Source: Gemmatimonadota bacterium (GTDB lineage: Bacteria > Gemmatimonadota > Gemmatimonadetes > Longimicrobiales > Gaopeijiaceae). Taken from it: a stretch of 20,732 nucleotides of DNA. Below are positions 6,471 to 14,550 of the stretch, one piece after another. Positions within the stretch are counted from its first letter, which is position 1, and the number at the start of each line of letters is the position of its first letter. The stretch spans positions 1 to 20,732 of the forward strand of contig JAUQOX010000018.1 of the NCBI GenBank assembly GCA_030550695.1, in the 5' to 3' direction. Below the pieces are notes generated by a model. It was not told the DNA's origin. It saw only the letters and a program-made list of their open reading frames with translations, and ran no database searches. Both the position numbers and the translations under genes were made by a program.

Positions 6471-8321
6471 ATGGTTTCTGAGCGCGTGGGAACCCTTTCC
6501 GAATCCCGCGGGGGAACGGGTGCACGCGGCGTCTGCCCGTTCTGTTCCTGCGGCTGCGGTCTACGACTCCTTCATGACGGCCTCCACACCGTCGGCTCCG
6601 CCCCCGTCCTCAAGCATCCCGTGTCCCAGGGGCGCTTGTGCGCCCGGGGTTGGGCTTCCCACGAGCCCCCGGCCTGGGGAGGGCGCCTGCTGGCCCCCGA
6701 GATCCGGGAAGGGGGCGAGAGGCGGAGGGCCGGCTGGGACGAGGCCCTGGAGCGGGCGGCCCGGGAGCTCCGCGCCTTGCTGGAGGTGGGCAAGGCGGTG
6801 GGAGTCCTCGTGTCGGGGCGGTGTACCAACGAGGAAGCCTACCTTGCCGCCAAGCTGGCCCGGGGGCCCCTGAGGACCGGCCACCTGGACGACCCCTTGG
6901 GGGCGTCCTACCGGGCCCTCCTCGCGGGCCTGTGCCCCGAGGGACCCCCGGGGGAGGGGGGCCGCGCCCTGGAGGCGGTGGAACACAGCCGGCAGATCCT
7001 TCTCCTGGAGGGGGACCTTTCCGTGACCCACCCCCGGGCGGCCCTTGCCGTGCTCCGGGCGGTCCGGCGGGGGGCCCGCCTCGTGACCCTGGGGTTGGCT
7101 CGGACGCCCCTGAGCCAGGTGGCCGCGGTGCATCTTTCGCTGGACCCCTTGCGCCCCTTTGCCCTGCCGCCCGACCTCCTGGGGGCGTTGGGGGGCGGAA
7201 ACGGCCGCCCTCCGGAAGCCCCCCCCACCGTCCTGTTGGCGCCCTTCACCTCCGACCCCCGGATCGTTGCCGCCACCGTTCGGGCTCTGGCCGAGGTGTT
7301 GGGCTCTTCCGGCCCCGACGGAGGGACCGGCGCCCGGTTCCTCCCCCTCCCCTTCCGGGCCAACACCCGGGGGGTGCTGGAGGGGGGGGTCGCCCCGGAC
7401 CGGCTCCCCGGAGGTCTGGCGCTGGACGACCCCCAAGCCTTGGCCAGGCTCCGCCAGGTCTGGGGGATGGATCCCTGGCCCCGCCCGGGCCTCGACGCCG
7501 CCGCCCTGCTGGAACAGGTCAGGGGGCTCGTGGTGGTGGGGGAGGATCCCCCCCGGAGCCTCCCGGCCCCGGCGAAGGCCCGGGAGGCCCTCAAAGGCCT
7601 GGAGAGCCTGGTGGTCCTGGACGCCTACGCTTCCGCCACCTCGGACGCCGCCACGGTGGTGCTTCCCGTCGCCGCCCTCCAGGAGACCGAGGGGACCCTG
7701 ACCTCCCTGGAGGGACGGATCCAAGGCTTCGGCCCCGCCGTTCCCCCTCCCGGCCGGGCCCGTCCCGGCTGGGAGGTGCTCTTCCGGCTCCTGGAGCTTC
7801 TGGGGGCGCCCTCGGGCCGGGCCGCCCTGGGCGCGGTCCGGGCCGAAATGGCCGAGGTGGTTCCGGGGTTCCGCAGTCTGGTCGGCTCGTCGGCGGAGGG
7901 CGAGGACATGCCGGCCGTGGCCCGGGCCGGCCGCACCCCGGAGCCGGACCTGCGCCGGGCGGGCGCTCAGGGCGGCGGCGACGCCTTCGGCTCCCATGTC
8001 CTGGTCTTGGCCGGCGCCTTCGACTGGGACGACGACCTGATGGTGGACGCCTCGCCCACCTTGCGGCGTGACGGGGCTTCCCGGCGAAAGCTCTTCCCCC
8101 AGGGGTCGGTGACCATGAACCCCGCCGACGCCCGGGCCCTGGGGATCCGGAGCGGATGGTCCGTGCGCCTGCGCTCGAGGCAAGGCGAGGCCGTGGTTCC
8201 CGTGAGCCTCGGCACCTCCGTGGAGCCGGGGGTTCTGCTGGTACCCTTCGCTTTCCGGGAGGCCCTCTCCGGCGTTCTGGGGGGCGAAGCGGCCCAGCGG
8301 GTGGAGGTGGAGCGTACATGA
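6471..8321 (+). CDS. Molybdopterin oxidoreductase-fold protein (FdhA/NuoG-like) lacking catalytic Sec/Cys
   Basis: The 616-residue product starts with a [4Fe-4S] site C22-x2-C25-x3-C29-x27-C57 (CPFCSCGCG ... GRLCARGW) typical of formate dehydrogenase alpha subunits and NuoG. The SGRCTNEEAYL segment (115-125) and the ANTRGVLEGGV..LPG segment near residue 300 match the FdhF/NuoG scaffold, as does the QETEGTLTSLEGRIQ stretch near 405. The C-terminal 100 residues form the molybdopterin-dinucleotide-binding barrel (GSVTMNPADARALGIRSG). Aligned without gaps to the FdhF stretch that holds the active-site selenocysteine, this protein has Ser146 (codon TCC, 6906-6908) at that place and Tyr147 in place of the usual His. 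It is therefore unlikely to be an ordinary formate dehydrogenase; it may be an electron-relay scaffold like NuoG. It lacks NuoG's N-terminal [2Fe-2S] ferredoxin domain. The start is uncertain because no clear ribosome site precedes ATG 6471. Its stop overlaps the next start (ATGA). Confidence 0.85.
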   Translation: MVSERVGTLSESRGGTGARGVCPFCSCGCGLRLLHDGLHTVGSAPVLKHPVSQGRLCARGWASHEPPAWGGRLLAPEIREGGERRRAGWDEALERAARELRALLEVGKAVGVLVSGRCTNEEAYLAAKLARGPLRTGHLDDPLGASYRALLAGLCPEGPPGEGGRALEAVEHSRQILLLEGDLSVTHPRAALAVLRAVRRGARLVTLGLARTPLSQVAAVHLSLDPLRPFALPPDLLGALGGGNGRPPEAPPTVLLAPFTSDPRIVAATVRALAEVLGSSGPDGGTGARFLPLPFRANTRGVLEGGVAPDRLPGGLALDDPQALARLRQVWGMDPWPRPGLDAAALLEQVRGLVVVGEDPPRSLPAPAKAREALKGLESLVVLDAYASATSDAATVVLPVAALQETEGTLTSLEGRIQGFGPAVPPPGRARPGWEVLFRLLELLGAPSGRAALGAVRAEMAEVVPGFRSLVGSSAEGEDMPAVARAGRTPEPDLRRAGAQGGGDAFGSHVLVLAGAFDWDDDLMVDASPTLRRDGASRRKLFPQGSVTMNPADARALGIRSGWSVRLRSRQGEAVVPVSLGTSVEPGVLLVPFAFREALSGVLGGEAAQRVEVERT

Positions 8322-9436
8322 TAGCCGCAACGAGGGCCGAACCCGACGGCCGTTGGGTCCTTCCCAAGGAGAACGCCGGGGCCTGGGTGGAACGGCTCCT
8401 GGAAGGGGCCCAGGTCATCGCACCCGTGGCGGGGCCGGAAGGCGAGGAAGTCTATGACGTCGTCCGGACCCCCCACCAAGTCCTCTGGGATTTCGTGAAC
8501 CCCCTGGACCCCCCCAAGCGGTTCGTCCTGCCCCAGACGGAGCCCCTGGCCCGCATCGAGAAAACGGACGGCAGGTTCCGGGTGGAGCCCATCCACGACG
8601 AGGCCCCCCGCGTGTTCTTGAACCTTCGGAACTGCGATCTCCAGGGGTTCCACTTTCTGCGGCGGATGCACGCCGCCGACCTCCCCGACCCGAGCTTCCT
8701 CCGGCGCTTCGACAGCTTGACCCTGGTGAGCCTGGCCTGCACCCGCCCCTGCCCCTGGGGATTCTGCATCTGTTGCGAGGGAGGACCCTTTTTGCGGGAA
8801 GGCTACGACCTCCAGCTCACCGACCTGGGCGGGGTGTTCCTGGCCGAAGTGGGGAGCGCCAAAGGGCGCAAGGCCCTGGAGGCGGGCCAGGGGCTGTTCC
8901 GGCCGGCGACCGAAGCGGAACAGGTCCGCCGCCTCGAGCTGGAACAGCAGGCCCTGCGGAGCTTCGGTCCCGAGACCTGCCATTTCGGATCCGCCATGCG
9001 GCGCATCTCCACCCGCCGGGTGGCCGATGAACTGTGGGAGGCCATGGGGCCCTGGTGCCTGGAGTGCGGAGGGTGCAACCTGGCCTGCCCCACCTGCTAC
9101 TGTTTCAGCGTCAAGGACCGCTCCGAGGAGCCTTGGCGCGGCAACGCCGGCGGGGAAGGCAGTGCGGAGCAGGTCTGGACCCGCTGTCGGATCTGGGATT
9201 CCTGCCAGTACCAGGCCTTCACCCTGGAGGCCTCGGGCCACAACCCCCGGGAAGCCAAGCGGGAACGCATCAAGAGGCGCTTCTACCACAAGGTCAGCGC
9301 GCAGTACTACCGCAAGGACCAGGCCCTGGGCTGTGTGGGGTGCGGCCGCTGCATTCTGGTGTGTATGGGAACCACCGACATGCCCTCCGTGGTGGCGGCC
9401 ATCCGCAAGGGCCGTTGGGAAGGAGGGCGCCTGTGA
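8318..9436 (+). CDS. Iron-sulfur electron-transfer subunit, sulfhydrogenase beta (HydB/ShyB/AsrA)-like
   Basis: The 372-residue product matches the beta subunit family of cytoplasmic sulfhydrogenases and the related AsrA of anaerobic sulfite reductases. An N-terminal domain contains the C-rich segment CTRPCPWGFCICCEGGPFL followed by GYDLQLTDLG. The C-terminal half holds two ferredoxin-type clusters. One is C247-x2-C250-x2-C253-x3-C257-PTCYCF. The other is C339-x2-C342-x2-C345-x3-C349. The family signature between them is present (RIWDSCQYQAFTLEASGHNPR, then the HKVSAQYY region). The second cluster ends C-M-G rather than the common C-P. The subunit would pass electrons between the FAD reductase encoded next and a partner. 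It starts at ATG 8318, overlapping the previous stop, behind a strong GGAGGTGG site. No HycB/HyfA-type ferredoxin gene is present in the window, so this protein may be the bridge to the hydrogenase. Confidence 0.88.
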   Translation: MIAATRAEPDGRWVLPKENAGAWVERLLEGAQVIAPVAGPEGEEVYDVVRTPHQVLWDFVNPLDPPKRFVLPQTEPLARIEKTDGRFRVEPIHDEAPRVFLNLRNCDLQGFHFLRRMHAADLPDPSFLRRFDSLTLVSLACTRPCPWGFCICCEGGPFLREGYDLQLTDLGGVFLAEVGSAKGRKALEAGQGLFRPATEAEQVRRLELEQQALRSFGPETCHFGSAMRRISTRRVADELWEAMGPWCLECGGCNLACPTCYCFSVKDRSEEPWRGNAGGEGSAEQVWTRCRIWDSCQYQAFTLEASGHNPREAKRERIKRRFYHKVSAQYYRKDQALGCVGCGRCILVCMGTTDMPSVVAAIRKGRWEGGRL

Positions 9437-10254
9437 AAGATCTCCTGATCCCCAGCGTGGCCACCATCCTGGCCACCCGTGACGAGACGCCCGACACCCG
9501 CACCTTCGCCCTGCGCTTCCGCGACGACGAAGAGCACCGTTCCTTTTCGTTCCGTCCGGGTCAGTTCGTGGAACTCAGCGTTTTCGGGGCAGGCGAGGCT
9601 CCCTTCTGCCTGGCTTCGAGCCCCACCCGCCCCGAACACATCGAGGTGACGGTGCGGCGCTGCGGCGTGGTCACCAACGCCCTCCACGCCCTGGGGCCGG
9701 GCGACGAGGTCGGGCTCAGGGGCCCCTGCGGAAACGGCTTCGATGTAGAGGCGGCCCAGGGGTGGGACCTTTTGTTCGTGGCGGGAGGCATCGGACTGCC
9801 GCCTTTGCGGGGGCTCATCTGGAACGTGCTGGATCAGCGCTCCCGCTTCGGGCACATCACCATCCTCTACGGGGCCCGCACCCCCGCCGACCTGGTGTAC
9901 AAGGACGAGCTGCGGGTATGGTCCGCCATGGACGGGGTGGAGGTCAAGGTCACCGTGGACCGGGGGGCTCCGGGGTGGGAAGGGAACGTGGGGATGGTGC
10001 CGGTGCTCTTCGACCAGGTGGAGTTGCGCCCCGAACGGACCGTGGCCTACGTGTGCGGCCCTCCCGTCATGATCAAGTTCGTGGTGCAGGACCTGCTCAT
10101 GCGCAAGTTCGCTCCGGAGCGGGTCATCTCCACCCTGGAGCGGATGATGCAGTGCGGGGTGGGCAAGTGCAACCACTGCTGCGTGGGTCACCGCTACCTG
10201 TGCCGCGACGGGCCGGTGTTCAGCTTCGCCGAAATCCGGGAGATGTGGGAATGA
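9433..10254 (+). CDS. FAD/NAD(P)-binding [2Fe-2S] reductase, sulfhydrogenase gamma (HydG/ShyC/AsrB)-like
   Basis: The 273-residue product starts at GTG 9433, overlapping the previous stop as GTGA, with an AGGAGGG site just upstream. It has the ferredoxin-NADP reductase layout: an FAD-binding barrel with RPGQFVELSV (about residues 41-50) and a following FCLAS stretch, then a nucleotide-binding domain with FVAGGIGLPPLRG (about 114-126) and YVCGPPVM (about 205-212). The C-terminal [2Fe-2S] motif of dihydroorotate-dehydrogenase electron-transfer subunits follows: C241-x4-C246-x2-C249-x7-C257. Such proteins are the diaphorase subunits that exchange electrons between NAD(P)H and iron-sulfur partners in the cytoplasm. 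Whether it uses NADH or NADPH cannot be read with confidence. Together with the gene before it, it recreates the beta/gamma pair of sulfhydrogenases, but no cytoplasmic group 3 hydrogenase alpha/delta genes are here. Confidence 0.9.
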   Translation: MKDLLIPSVATILATRDETPDTRTFALRFRDDEEHRSFSFRPGQFVELSVFGAGEAPFCLASSPTRPEHIEVTVRRCGVVTNALHALGPGDEVGLRGPCGNGFDVEAAQGWDLLFVAGGIGLPPLRGLIWNVLDQRSRFGHITILYGARTPADLVYKDELRVWSAMDGVEVKVTVDRGAPGWEGNVGMVPVLFDQVELRPERTVAYVCGPPVMIKFVVQDLLMRKFAPERVISTLERMMQCGVGKCNHCCVGHRYLCRDGPVFSFAEIREMWE

Positions 10255-10847
10255 GCTCGCCCGCCGACCTCGTCCGGAGCTTGGCGGCCCGCCTGGGGGC
10301 CGAGACCGTGGTGGTGGGGATCGGCAACCCCTGGCGGGGCGACGACGCCCTGGGATGCCTGGTAGCGGGCCATCTGCGCGGGTCCATGGAGGAAGGCGCC
10401 GCCGGACGGGCCGCACCCCGCCCCCGCTTCCGGGTGGTGGACGCCGAAGAGGTTCCCGAATCCCATCTGGACCGTATCGTGCGGCCGGCTCCCGACACGG
10501 TGGTGCTGGTGGACGCGGTGGACCTGGGGGCGGCGCCGGGGAGCTTGGCGGTTTTGGAGGTGGAGGAGCTGAGGGGCCGGGAGACCTCCACCCATCGGAC
10601 CCCTCTTGCGCTGTTGGCCCACTACATCCGGCAGCAGTCGGGGGCCGACGTGTTCCTCCTGGGCATCCAGCCGGGGGGGCGGGAACTGGGCGCCCCTCCG
10701 TCGGACGAAGGGAGGCAAGGGGCCCGCCTGGCGGCCGAGATCCTGGAAGCCGCGGCCGTTCTGGCCGGACTTCCCGACCAAGGCAGACACCGGGCGCCCT
10801 GCGGCCGGGGAGGCTCCCCCACCTGCGCCGGGGAGGCTTCGGACTGA
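10251..10847 (+). CDS. hycI: Hydrogenase maturation endopeptidase, HycI type
   Basis: The 198-residue product begins with the HycI/HyaD-family signature VVVGIGNPWRGDDALG (residues 20-35), where an acidic residue binds the nickel of the immature large subunit. A second family stretch, VLVDAVDLGAAPG, follows in the middle, and then STHRTPLALLAHYI, which supplies the usual His. This protease cuts the C-terminal tail of the large subunit once nickel has been inserted. The HycE-like protein encoded at 14551-16260 still has such a tail after its last Ni ligand motif, so it is the natural substrate. The gene starts at ATG 10251, overlapping the reductase stop. The last 30 or so residues (Gly/Pro/Cys-rich) have no family counterpart I recognise. 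Confidence 0.88.
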   Translation: MSSPADLVRSLAARLGAETVVVGIGNPWRGDDALGCLVAGHLRGSMEEGAAGRAAPRPRFRVVDAEEVPESHLDRIVRPAPDTVVLVDAVDLGAAPGSLAVLEVEELRGRETSTHRTPLALLAHYIRQQSGADVFLLGIQPGGRELGAPPSDEGRQGARLAAEILEAAAVLAGLPDQGRHRAPCGRGGSPTCAGEASD

Positions 10848-10907
10848 GGCCGCCGGAAGACGGCAAACGCCGCGCTCCTGACGCACGGACAGGGGGGAGA
10901 AGGCGAA

Positions 10908-10982
10908 ATGAGGGTGCCGGAAGTGCCGATCCGAAGGTGGCGGGGCGGGCCCCATCGGCCCACAACGGAGGCCCCATGCTGA
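10908..10982 (+). other. Possible 24-codon upstream reading frame overlapping the next start
   Basis: Between the protease stop and the antiporter-like gene, the 128-base gap 10848-10975 holds a small frame, ATG 10908 to TGA 10980-10982, encoding 24 residues (MRVPEVPIRRWRGG...). GGGGAGAAGG lies just upstream. It ends 4 bases past the first base of the antiporter-like start (ATG 10976), in a different frame, so it could couple translation or control initiation. A chance frame is equally possible in this GC-rich DNA. I see no other feature in the gap. Confidence 0.22.
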
Positions 10983-12439
10983 GGACGCTGTTGCTCCTGG
11001 TTCTGGTGCTCCCGGTGGCGGGGGCGGTGCTGGCGGGTCTGCTGCGGCCCGCCGCCATCCGGGCTGCGGCCGTGGCCGCCTCCTTCCTGGCGGCGTGCCT
11101 GGCCGGGTGGGCCGTGGCGGCCGTCCACCCCGGGTCGTACGAGGTACACCTGGGCAGTCTCCCGTGGCTCCCCGGCGGCGGCGGCCAAGGGATCTTCGGC
11201 TTTCTGCTGGATCCCCTGGCTTCCGTGCTGCTCTTGGTGGCCACCGGGATCGGGTTCCTCACGGTGCTCTTTTCCACCCAATACCTTACGGAAAAGAACC
11301 GGGACCATGCCGTGGCCGCCGGCAGCCAAGGGCGCTACTACTTCTGGCTCCTGACTTTCCTGGCCAGCATGGTGGGGTTGGCCACGGCGCCCAACTTCCT
11401 CCAGTTCTTCCTGTTCTGGGAACTCACCACCCTCTGCTCCTGGGCCCTCATTTCCTTCTATCGGAGCGAGGAGAGTCTCAGGGCGGGCTTCAAGGCCATG
11501 CTCCTGACCCACTCCGGCGGGGTGTTCTTCTTGCTGGCGCTGTTGGTCCTTTTCACTTCCACCGGCTCGTTCGGTTTCGACGCCCTGGCCCGCTTGGACC
11601 CGGGGCCTCGGGGGTGGGTGTTCTTCTTCCTCATGGTGGCGGCCTGGGCCAAGGCGGCCCAGGTCCCCTTCCACACCTGGCTTCCCGACGCCATGGCGGC
11701 CCCCACCCCCGTGAGCGCCTATCTGCACGCCGCCTCCATGGTGAAGGCCGGAGTCTTCCTCATGGCCAGGGCCGTGGCGGGAGTCTGGGACGTCCCCGCT
11801 CCCTGGGGGGCGGTGCTGGCGGTGATGGCCCTCGTCACCATGCTGGTGGCCCTCTCGTTCTACTTCGTCCAAGACGATCTCAAGCGCCTGCTGGCCTACT
11901 CCACCATCGCCCATCTGGGCTACGTCCTCCTGGGGGTGGCCCTGGGGGCTCTGGGCTCGGAGGTGGGGTTCCGGGGCGGCGTCCTCCACATCCTCTGCCA
12001 CGGGTTCGGCAAGGCCACCCTGTTCCTTTCCGTGGGGGCCGTGGCCTACGTAACCGGAACCCGGAGCATCCGGTCCCTGGGAGGCGTGGCCCGGAGCATG
12101 CCCCTCACGGCGGCGGCCTTTTTTGTGGGTTTGCTGGCGGTCACGGGAATTCCTCCCTTCGCCGGCTTCTGGAGCAAGTTCATGATCCTGGCCGGGGCGC
12201 TCCAGCTCCCCGCCCCCCTGGGCCCCGCCATCCTGGTGCTGGTCCTGGGCGAGAGCCTGGTGGCCTTCGGGTGGATGCTCCACGTGGGGCAGAAGGTGTT
12301 CTTCGGGCTCCGCACCCCCGCCGCCCAGGTGAACAGCGATCCTCCCCCTGCCATGAGCGGGGCCCTGCTGGTTCTCATGGCGGGTTGCCTCTTGGCCCCC
12401 TTGCTGGGGATTCCCTTGGTCCGCCTCCTGGGAGGTTGA
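10976..12439 (+). CDS. Antiporter-like membrane subunit of group 4 hydrogenase (HyfD/NuoL-M-N family)
   Basis: The 487-residue product is highly hydrophobic, with about 14 predicted helices, and belongs to the proton-translocating NuoL/M/N and MrpA/D family. The residues of the proposed ion path are all there: E149 (FLFWELTT), K226 (AAWAKAAQVPFHTWLPDAM), K257 (SMVKAGVF), K346 (HGFGKATLF) and K401 (GFWSKFMIL). The length is close to E. coli HyfD (about 480 residues), but HyfD and HyfF are close paralogues, so the exact letter is uncertain. It starts at ATG 10976 behind a CGGAGG site. The frame is open further upstream, but that part belongs to the end of the protease gene in another frame. It is followed four bases later by the HyfB-like gene. 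Its role is to couple electron transfer in the peripheral arm to ion pumping. Confidence 0.88.
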   Translation: MLRTLLLLVLVLPVAGAVLAGLLRPAAIRAAAVAASFLAACLAGWAVAAVHPGSYEVHLGSLPWLPGGGGQGIFGFLLDPLASVLLLVATGIGFLTVLFSTQYLTEKNRDHAVAAGSQGRYYFWLLTFLASMVGLATAPNFLQFFLFWELTTLCSWALISFYRSEESLRAGFKAMLLTHSGGVFFLLALLVLFTSTGSFGFDALARLDPGPRGWVFFFLMVAAWAKAAQVPFHTWLPDAMAAPTPVSAYLHAASMVKAGVFLMARAVAGVWDVPAPWGAVLAVMALVTMLVALSFYFVQDDLKRLLAYSTIAHLGYVLLGVALGALGSEVGFRGGVLHILCHGFGKATLFLSVGAVAYVTGTRSIRSLGGVARSMPLTAAAFFVGLLAVTGIPPFAGFWSKFMILAGALQLPAPLGPAILVLVLGESLVAFGWMLHVGQKVFFGLRTPAAQVNSDPPPAMSGALLVLMAGCLLAPLLGIPLVRLLGG

Positions 12440-12443
12440 GGTC

Positions 12444-14540
12444 ATGAGCACCGTCGTCCTCCTCCTGTCCGCCGCGGCTACGCTCCTCGTGGGAGCCGTC
12501 CTTTCCTTGGCCGTGGCCCACCGCCGGCACGGGGCGGGATGGGTGGCGGTGGCCGCCATGGGGGGGGCGGCCGTCCTGGCGTGGGTGGTGGTGCTCCGCA
12601 CCTTCTCGGCGGGGCCCGACCCGGCGGTTACCCTGCTGGGGGTGCCGGGCTTGGGGGCCGGCTTGACCCTGGCGGTGGACGGGCTCAGTGCCGTGTTCCT
12701 GGCCATTGCCGCCACCATCGGGGTCCTCACCACCTTGTTCGCGGTGGAGTACCTGGACCGCTACCCGTCGGACAGCGTGGCCAAGTACTACCCCCTCCTC
12801 CTCCTCCTCTTCGTAGGGATCGTGGGGGTCGTGTCCACCCAGGACCTGTTCTTCTTCCTGGTGTTCTGGGAACTCATGACCGTCACCTCCTACTTTTTGG
12901 TGGTGTTCGAGGGGGAGAGCCGGGCCGCCCACCAGGCGGGGCTCAAATACTTCGTCATGAACCAGGCGGCCACCCTGGGAATGGTGGCCGCGGCGCTGGT
13001 CCTTTGGCGGGAGGGCGGATCGTTCCACTTCGAAACCCTCCGCCCTGCCTTGGAGAGGCTCCTGGTCCGGGAGCCCTGGCTGGGCCACGGGGTCCTCCTC
13101 CTGTTCTTTGTGGGTTTCGCCACCAAGGCCGGGATCCTCCCCATGGGGGCCTGGCTTCCCCACGCCTACCCTGCGGCCCCCACCTCGGCCACCGCCGCCT
13201 TTGCCGGGGCCATGTCCAAGCTGGGGATCTACGGCTTGGTGCGGGTGTTCCTGACCCTGGTGCCGGTGTCGTCCGCCATGACCGCGTGGGGCTGGGTCAT
13301 CGCCTTGGCGGGAACCGCCAGCCTGTTCGTGGGCACCCTCACCGCCCTCAAGCAGGACGATGCCAAGCGCCTCATGTCCTTCCACGTGGTGGGGCAGGTG
13401 GGCTACATGTTCCTGGGGGTGGGGGTGGGGCTGGTCCTCCTCCCCTCGAATCCGTGGTTGGGGAGCCTGGCGGTCAGTGCGGGGATCTTCCACCTGCTGA
13501 ACAACGCCCTCTACAAGACCGCTCTTTTCCTGGGGGCCGGCGCGGTGCATACCCGCACGGGAACCCGGAGCCTCAACGCCATGGGGGGGCTCGGGCCCCT
13601 GATGCCCTGGACGGCCGGGGCCGCCCTGGTGGGTTCCCTGGCCATTGCCGGCGTGCCTCCTCTGAACGGCTTTGCCAGCAAGTGGCTCCTCTATGCCACG
13701 GGGATCCTGGGGGGGAGGGGTTCGCCCCTGCTGGTGATCCTGGTCCTGGTGGCCATGTTCATCTCCCTGGTGACCCTGGCCTCGTTCCTGAAGTACTACG
13801 GGAGCGCCTTCCTGGGGCCTCCTGCGGAAAACCGGGCCTCCGGCGGCGGGGCCGACGGACCCCCTGGGGGCCGCCCCGCCCCCGCCCCTTCCCGGGGTCG
13901 GCCGCCGATGGGCGACGTGGGCCCGCTCCTGCTCCTGCCCCAGGGCGTCCTGACGGCGGGCTGCGTCCTGGTGGGTCTCTTCCCCTGGGTCCCCTTGGGG
14001 GCCATCCAGGAGGGGGTGGTGGGCGTGTTGGCCCAGGTGGACCCCTACGGCGCGGCTGGCGGGATTCCGCCGGAAAGCCTGGGATCCCACCCGGCCCTGG
14101 GGCTGGCCTTGGGGGAGGCGGGCCTGGCCCTTTGGGCCCCCCTCCCCGCCGCCCTGGCCCTGGGGCTCTTCGCCCTGCTGGTGTATTTCGGGCTCCAGCG
14201 GGCCGCCGGGGCGGAGGTCCGCCAGGTGCCCGTCTGGGTGTGCGGCGAGGAGGAGGACCCGGCGGCCCTCCGCTACGGCTCGGGGAGCTTCTACTTGCCC
14301 TTCAAGCACGCCTTCCGGGGGGTCTACCCCACCGTGCGGGTCCAGCCCCCACCCTTCCCCTCACCCCTCCGCCGCGCCCTGAACCCCGACCGCTGGCTTT
14401 ACCTGCCCTTGGCGGGCTGGGTGGTGCGCGTAAGTCGCGCAGTTGCCCGGACCCACGTGGGGGTTCCCCAGGTTTATCTGCTCTGGATCGTCCTGGGGGC
14501 GGCGGCGGTGGTGGCCGTTGTTCTCCTTTCCTTCGGATGA
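12444..14540 (+). CDS. hyfB: Antiporter-like membrane subunit, HyfB/HycC type
   Basis: The 698-residue product is a NuoL/M/N-family membrane protein with the long form and C-terminal extension of HyfB (about 670 residues) and HycC. Ion-path residues are E143 (FLVFWELMT), K228 (FATKAGILPMGAWLPHAY), K259 (GAMSKLGIYG), K358 (NALYKTALF) and K413 (GFASKWLLY). HyfB and HycC carry the contact to the rest of the membrane arm. After about residue 450 comes a Gly/Pro-rich loop (about 460-490), then more helices. A soluble stretch with CGEEEDPAALRYGSGSFY precedes the final helix, as in HyfB-type proteins. The start ATG 12444 has a GGAGG site 8 bases away that overlaps the previous stop region. It is followed after 10 bases by the large-subunit gene. 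Confidence 0.9.
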   Translation: MSTVVLLLSAAATLLVGAVLSLAVAHRRHGAGWVAVAAMGGAAVLAWVVVLRTFSAGPDPAVTLLGVPGLGAGLTLAVDGLSAVFLAIAATIGVLTTLFAVEYLDRYPSDSVAKYYPLLLLLFVGIVGVVSTQDLFFFLVFWELMTVTSYFLVVFEGESRAAHQAGLKYFVMNQAATLGMVAAALVLWREGGSFHFETLRPALERLLVREPWLGHGVLLLFFVGFATKAGILPMGAWLPHAYPAAPTSATAAFAGAMSKLGIYGLVRVFLTLVPVSSAMTAWGWVIALAGTASLFVGTLTALKQDDAKRLMSFHVVGQVGYMFLGVGVGLVLLPSNPWLGSLAVSAGIFHLLNNALYKTALFLGAGAVHTRTGTRSLNAMGGLGPLMPWTAGAALVGSLAIAGVPPLNGFASKWLLYATGILGGRGSPLLVILVLVAMFISLVTLASFLKYYGSAFLGPPAENRASGGGADGPPGGRPAPAPSRGRPPMGDVGPLLLLPQGVLTAGCVLVGLFPWVPLGAIQEGVVGVLAQVDPYGAAGGIPPESLGSHPALGLALGEAGLALWAPLPAALALGLFALLVYFGLQRAAGAEVRQVPVWVCGEEEDPAALRYGSGSFYLPFKHAFRGVYPTVRVQPPPFPSPLRRALNPDRWLYLPLAGWVVRVSRAVARTHVGVPQVYLLWIVLGAAAVVAVVLLSFG

Positions 14541-14550
14541 GGAGCCAGCC

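Noticed and set aside
6906..6908. Selenocysteine codon in the molybdopterin protein.
   Set aside because: The codon at the active-site position is TCC, not TGA, and no in-frame TGA occurs in the gene, so selenocysteine is not encoded.
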